From: Ciona intestinalis
Lineage: Eukaryota; Chordata; Ascidiacea; Phlebobranchia; Cionidae
Reading direction: 5' to 3'
Length of the DNA stretch: 64,000 nucleotides
Assembly (NCBI RefSeq): GCF_000224145.3
Contig: NW_004191362.1
Span: forward strand, 1 to 64,000
Below the pieces are notes generated by a model, which saw only the letters and a program-made list of their open reading frames with translations, made no database searches and had not been told where the DNA came from. Positions 56,101 through 62,100 of this stretch are shown here, one piece after another. How positions within the stretch are numbered: position 1 is the stretch's first letter; each line of letters begins with the position of its first letter. The position numbers and the translations under genes are program-made.

Positions 56101-59100
56101 ATATATCAAGGTAAACGATACATAATTAATGCAAGATAGGTAAGACCAGAGTTTCATCTCGCTCATAGAAATCACATAGCAAACAGCAAATGGGGCTAAA
56201 TTGATCACAGACATAATATAAATCTCTATTTACCTTATATCGGTAACTGGTGGAGATATTAAACGCAACCCTTCCACCAGATCCACCACCAAACTGTAAG
56301 TTAGAATTATATTTCTTTGTGCCTTGACCACCATTTGCAGTGACTTCTCCATACCCGGTCATTATCCTGTAATGTATTGACAGACACTTTCATTTCACCA
56401 CTTTGCAAATATACAACCAAAACGACGTTTAACTTCACATTAAATTTTGTTGCAAATTTTTTTCACAAAACTGAAAGAATTTTTATACAATTTTTTAATA
56501 GTTTTTTTTTATTTAATAATTGCAGCATCAGCCGACAGTCACTACAACTTGGGATAAAAGTAAAGTAGAACAATGGAGTGTAATACATTGTTTTTAAACT
56601 ATGTGCCTTGAAGTCGCTAACAATATAAAATCGGCCAAATGTTTAGAATGTGGTATGCGAAACTTTGAAATTGAAGTTTCAAATATCTAGTGTGCCAAAA
56701 ATAAGCTGTGAAAAGTGTGGGAAGCATAAATTATTTGACACAAGGCTAAACGAACTTATAAATTACCTTGCTCTTATATTAATAGAACCTCCAGCGCCAC
56801 CACTTCCACCATAGCTGCTTGCACCAGGAGCTCCATTGACATTCAGTTTACCATCTAACACAAACTCTGAACCAATCTGCATTGATATGAACCCACCACC
56901 TAAACCACCGGTTGGTACATTCTGCACCAGAGGGTGAGGTCTATGGTTGCCACCGGATGTTCCAAACTCCTCAGGGTTTTCAATCCTTCCGTGGGCTATT
57001 CCACCTCTTGGGGTCTAAAATATATATTTAATGTTTGTAACTTATCTATATAAAGAGTTGTAATATATAGATACTTAGATGCAGTATGATTGTTCTATAG
57101 TGTAACATATGTGGTAGTACTAATGCAAAGTATCGCGCATGCAACTTAGTGAGGGATTATTTTCTTTATGAATGGCAATTGCAGCACACCTTGTTAGTGA
57201 CCACAGGTTTTAAATCAATTACATACGTGGTAACTCGTAAGTGGGCTTGAAGTGTGTGGAACAGAACACCCGTGTTATAACAACAGTCATTACCCCACAC
57301 TACAAGTAAACAAACAAAAAGTTGCATTGAATAATAAACTTACGTATCTTGATCCACCAACACTACCATGACCTCCCCCTTCACCTTCAAGCAGATCTTC
57401 CTCATCGTAAAACCTCCTTGAAGTAGATGTTGAACGATCTGCACCCGATGATGTTACAATACTCCCAGGTTCAATGTGAAGACTTCCAGTTTGAACTCGA
57501 ATAAAATCTGCTGTGATCTCAGCACCAGTTTTCACCCTGAAACCCCCAGTAATAAGTTTGGCTCCAGTGTTAGCAGGGAAGAGCATTTGACTTCCAGCAT
57601 CCATTTGGAAAGTAGCGAGCTCCACCAAACCAAACTGTTCATTTTGATTAACAGTGGTTTCATATTCTGAATACGGCAAAATGCGTCCAGTTGAACCAAA
57701 CACAGCTTTAGTGCTTTGACCGAGTACAAGGTGTTGAACATCATGTATTTCACCTTCCAGCCTTAGAGCTGGTGTACCAGTTCCCACTATGTGAGTATGA
57801 GTTGCTAAAACAAGAACACCATTGAATTCAACTTCGAAATTAACTCTTGGTTTTGAACTTGTATCGTTTCCTTTAACATCAGGTTGGAATGTTACAGTGT
57901 TGTTGGCAGTGACATGTATGACACCTGGTAGAAAGTATTTAGTGGTCAAGGAAACTGTTGTAAGGTAGGAATAATAGGGTGTAACACATTGTTTACAAAC
58001 TATGTGCTGTGAAGTCGCTAACAATAAACAATCAGCCAAGTAACATGTATGACACCTGGTTGTACAATTTTATCCAAACATCATAAATATCTAATGTGAA
58101 ATTACCTGAACCATCTCCGATCAGTTCATTGACTTGAAGTTGAAGGTTGGTTGAATTCTCATGAACCAAATTCACCCTTACTGAATCATTAAGGTGAAGT
58201 TCTTCGATGGTGAAACCACTCATGAGCCGATCATCTATGATGGGGTAGCAGAACTTCTGTTGTCCGTTCTCATTCTTAATAATAAGGGTCTTGTAGTCGG
58301 TAGTCGTGTCAGCAATAAACACAGATCCAGGTCCACCAGCTAAGCCAGATGAAGCTACATGGTCGTAACTAGGGTTGCTTGATCCACCACCATTCGCACT
58401 GGAAGGAAATTTAACATTTAATGTGAATGTCTTTGTGGTTGGAGGACTAAAGAAGTTATAACACAGGTTTTCTATTAAAAAATCCAATAAAGACATGGAA
58501 AACAATGAAAAATGATGCTATGGCTAAACTATTCTATGCACTTAGAATTATGTTGTTTAAATTTACCACCTTTTGAATTACATTATTTAAATTAGATTTT
58601 TAAACTAGATAAATTTACATGTTTTGAGTTTAAATACCTGTATTTTCCAGTAAACCTATTATGTTCCTTTGGTGAATGAATTGCAATTCTTCCACCACTT
58701 CCACTCCCACACCTTGTAGTTGCTACATCCACCATCTTGGTTCTATCATCAGCATTAAGTGTTGTATAATCCACGATCTTACATGAACCACCATTAGCCG
58801 ATACCCTGCCATGGCCATCAAAGGAACCAGAAGCCTTGATCCAAATACTTCCACCTGAACCAGCTCCTGCACCATTATTGCCACTGCTGGAATAATCAGA
58901 ACTCCTTAGCTCAACGTTGCTTCCATCAGATTTGATTTCACCATCATTTACAACAGCATGGGCAGTGATCTCTATAGTTGATCCAGCATTTGAGGTTGTG
59001 TGTCCTATACCAGCATGGCCAGCTATTTGTGGAGTTTTATAAGATCCAAATGATCTCAGACAAGTGTCAACGTTGGTTTGTGTAGAGTACCATCCACCAC

Positions 59101-62100
59101 CTAAACTAGCATGCGCGCCTCCAGCAAATACTTGGTTTGAGCCACTTGGTGGTAAACGATCCAAGGGTACTTCTGTGGTAACTTTACCACTCACACTTAT
59201 AACAGCATTCTGTTCTAACACAAGCTTGCTGGCTGTTAGTTTAACTGAGGGGAATGATGTAGTGGCTCCACTCTTCAGTGTGAATGTGGTTACAGTGAAG
59301 CAGAAGGCTTGAAGACTTGTGAATATAGAAGTAGCTTTAGCAGTGAATGTGTTCATTGCATTGCAGGTTCGTAAGTCTTCATACTGCCGTGATAGAAGTT
59401 GAGAATTTGGATGTAAAGTTACATTCGATTGTGCGCCCAACACCATGTTTGCAGTGAACAGTTTTCCTGAAATAGTAAAAAAATTAAAACTCTTTTATCT
59501 TTGCGGGCAAGGACAATCATTATAACACAGTTGTTCTGATTCATACACCTTGTGTCCTCGCCTTTAGTGACTACTGGGTTTAGGCAGTTGTCGTAAAGTG
59601 CCATATTTAAGAGCATACAATGGCTGCAACACCCAAATTATTAAAATAGATAAAACAATATTTTAAAAGTCGTGTTTTTATTCTTACCAAAGACTTCAAT
59701 TTTGGAGTTATGCAGTGTTATGGAGTTGGGGAAATTGGCTACACCATCTTCATGGATATGAAGGTTGTATGGGACCAACAATGTCTGTTTATCATTAGAC
59801 AACCACCAGCGCTGGCCATTGCATATTTCAATCCAACCAGAAACAGCTTTGACTTCTTGAATATAAACGTCTGCGTTGGTGGATTCAACAGTCACTCGTG
59901 CATTGCCTGGCAAAGAAAGAACGTTGGAAGTGGAAAATACAGTAATGATTAATAATGCCCTATTGTGCATCATATGCACTGAAAATAACTGAACACTAGA
60001 TACAACATAGAAGGAAAATATTGATTAAAACATATAACATATAAAGTGAAGTTTGCAAGCAATGCTATACATGGCAGCTTTTAAATACCAGTTAGCATTC
60101 TTACCAAGTATGTGAAGTACATCAATATGATAAGTGGAAGGGTTCGTTCCGTTCAATACAGACGGGGCGACTTCTTTTACAGAATCAGCCAAGTTTCGCG
60201 CGTCAATTGTAACTTGGATTTTAGTGTAACCAGTTCCTATTCTGTCCCTTAGAACCATGATACCACCAGCACCGGATACAGAATCGACATTACTTGCTCC
60301 ACCATGTAATTGAACACTGCCTTGGTAGCTCCAACTGTAAAAAGAAAACATTAATAACAAAAAAATCTTTTCGAGTTCATGTGAAATTTATTAAAGTATT
60401 AATTGGTCTAGTTGGGAAAGAAAAAATAGAAACAATTTCCGGTTAACTGGAAACAGTAAATCAAAGAGTTACTGTAAGTATAAAACTAAGAAACCATTTT
60501 GCGTTAATAAAAAATAAATAACAAACACACAGTATAATGTATTCCCTACCTTTCTTTGGTTTGAATTGAAACTTTACCACCGCTGCCTCCAGTACCTCGA
60601 CTATTACCACTCCCCCCACAAGCAGATATCAAACCATGGCCGGTAACTCTGCCTACTTTAACATACACCCCTCCACCACTACCACCACCACTGTTAGTAG
60701 CTATACCAGCTTCACCATCAGCTGTGATGGAACCTATTGCAAAAAAGTTATAAATTTTATTTAGGTTCGTGAATTTTTAGGTAACTAATAAATTGCGCTT
60801 GTAACATGCCAGTTTTTGAAAATATTACTTAAAATTTATACAACACATGAAATTACACTAAAAGGGTCAATTCAATGAATAAAATAAAATACACAGACTT
60901 TTTCGAACCTAAACACAATTTTCAACCTTAAACTAAATATAGTATTGTTAGACTATTTCCCATTTGCATCAGTGATTTATATTGGTGCAGACCCACTAAC
61001 AGAACTGCCAACATAGCTGATCTTACAGCCATAGGTTTTAGAAATATTAAATAGGGGTATATCTCAAAAGATTTAGAACCCTAGAAATAATATTGATAAT
61101 TCAAATGAACCTTCTACCTTCAATTTGAAGTTGGTTGCTCATAACAATGGACAACAATCCACCACCAGAACCACCACTACCAGTAGTAGAGTTCCCTCCA
61201 CCACTACCAGGCTGTGTTACATTAGCCATGTCTCCGTACCATGGTGCACGAGCCTCATATTGTGGGTTGTAACCTCCATACCCAGCGTGGCCAGCACCAT
61301 AACCGACACCATTGACCTAAGAATATAAAAGATATAAAATGTTTGAAGTTTTGATACTATTTGATTGTGTGATATAATAATTTAAACTTCTTGCAACTTT
61401 GGGTGTGATTAATATTTTGGAAGTTTTTCCTTATTCTTAATATATTGCTAATAAATTGGACAACACTTTAGTGACCACTGGGTTGGAGCAATCGCCGTTA
61501 AGTGTCCTGCCCAACAACACATCTAGCCATGTGCTGTAATTGAAAAGTGTAGGCAGACTTAATATTTCAGCAGTTCCCATAAGCTTACCTGAAGACCTTG
61601 TCCTGGACCACGTTGTGCTTTATATCCACCAGCATTCACACTTATATGTGAACCAGCATGTAGAATAACCTCATTGCCTTGAATAGCAAGGGTTTCTCCA
61701 ACCAATCTTCCACCATAGAATATTTCCAGTTTTCCTGAATAATATGATTATTAAATACAATCCGCTTATATCCTTGTTGTAGGCAACTAAAAGTTATAAC
61801 TATGGGTGCTCTAATGTAAGTAACTTTGCCCAAGATCACTCCCGCCTACCATGGTAGCAGTATCAAGGGGCGAATCTAGTATTCTTTGGATTTAAACAAT
61901 TACTGTTAAATGCGATGCCCAAAGATGTGAACAAAAGTAGCAGCAGTGAGTCTTGAACCCGATACCTTATGGTTAGAATGTGAATGCCCCAACACTAGGC
62001 TGCAGCTAAAATAATAAACACTAGAATATGCTACCATCATACCTATAGACATAGGGTTGTCAAGCCCGGTGTTTTCTCCGCTTAGAAACTTAACATAAGC

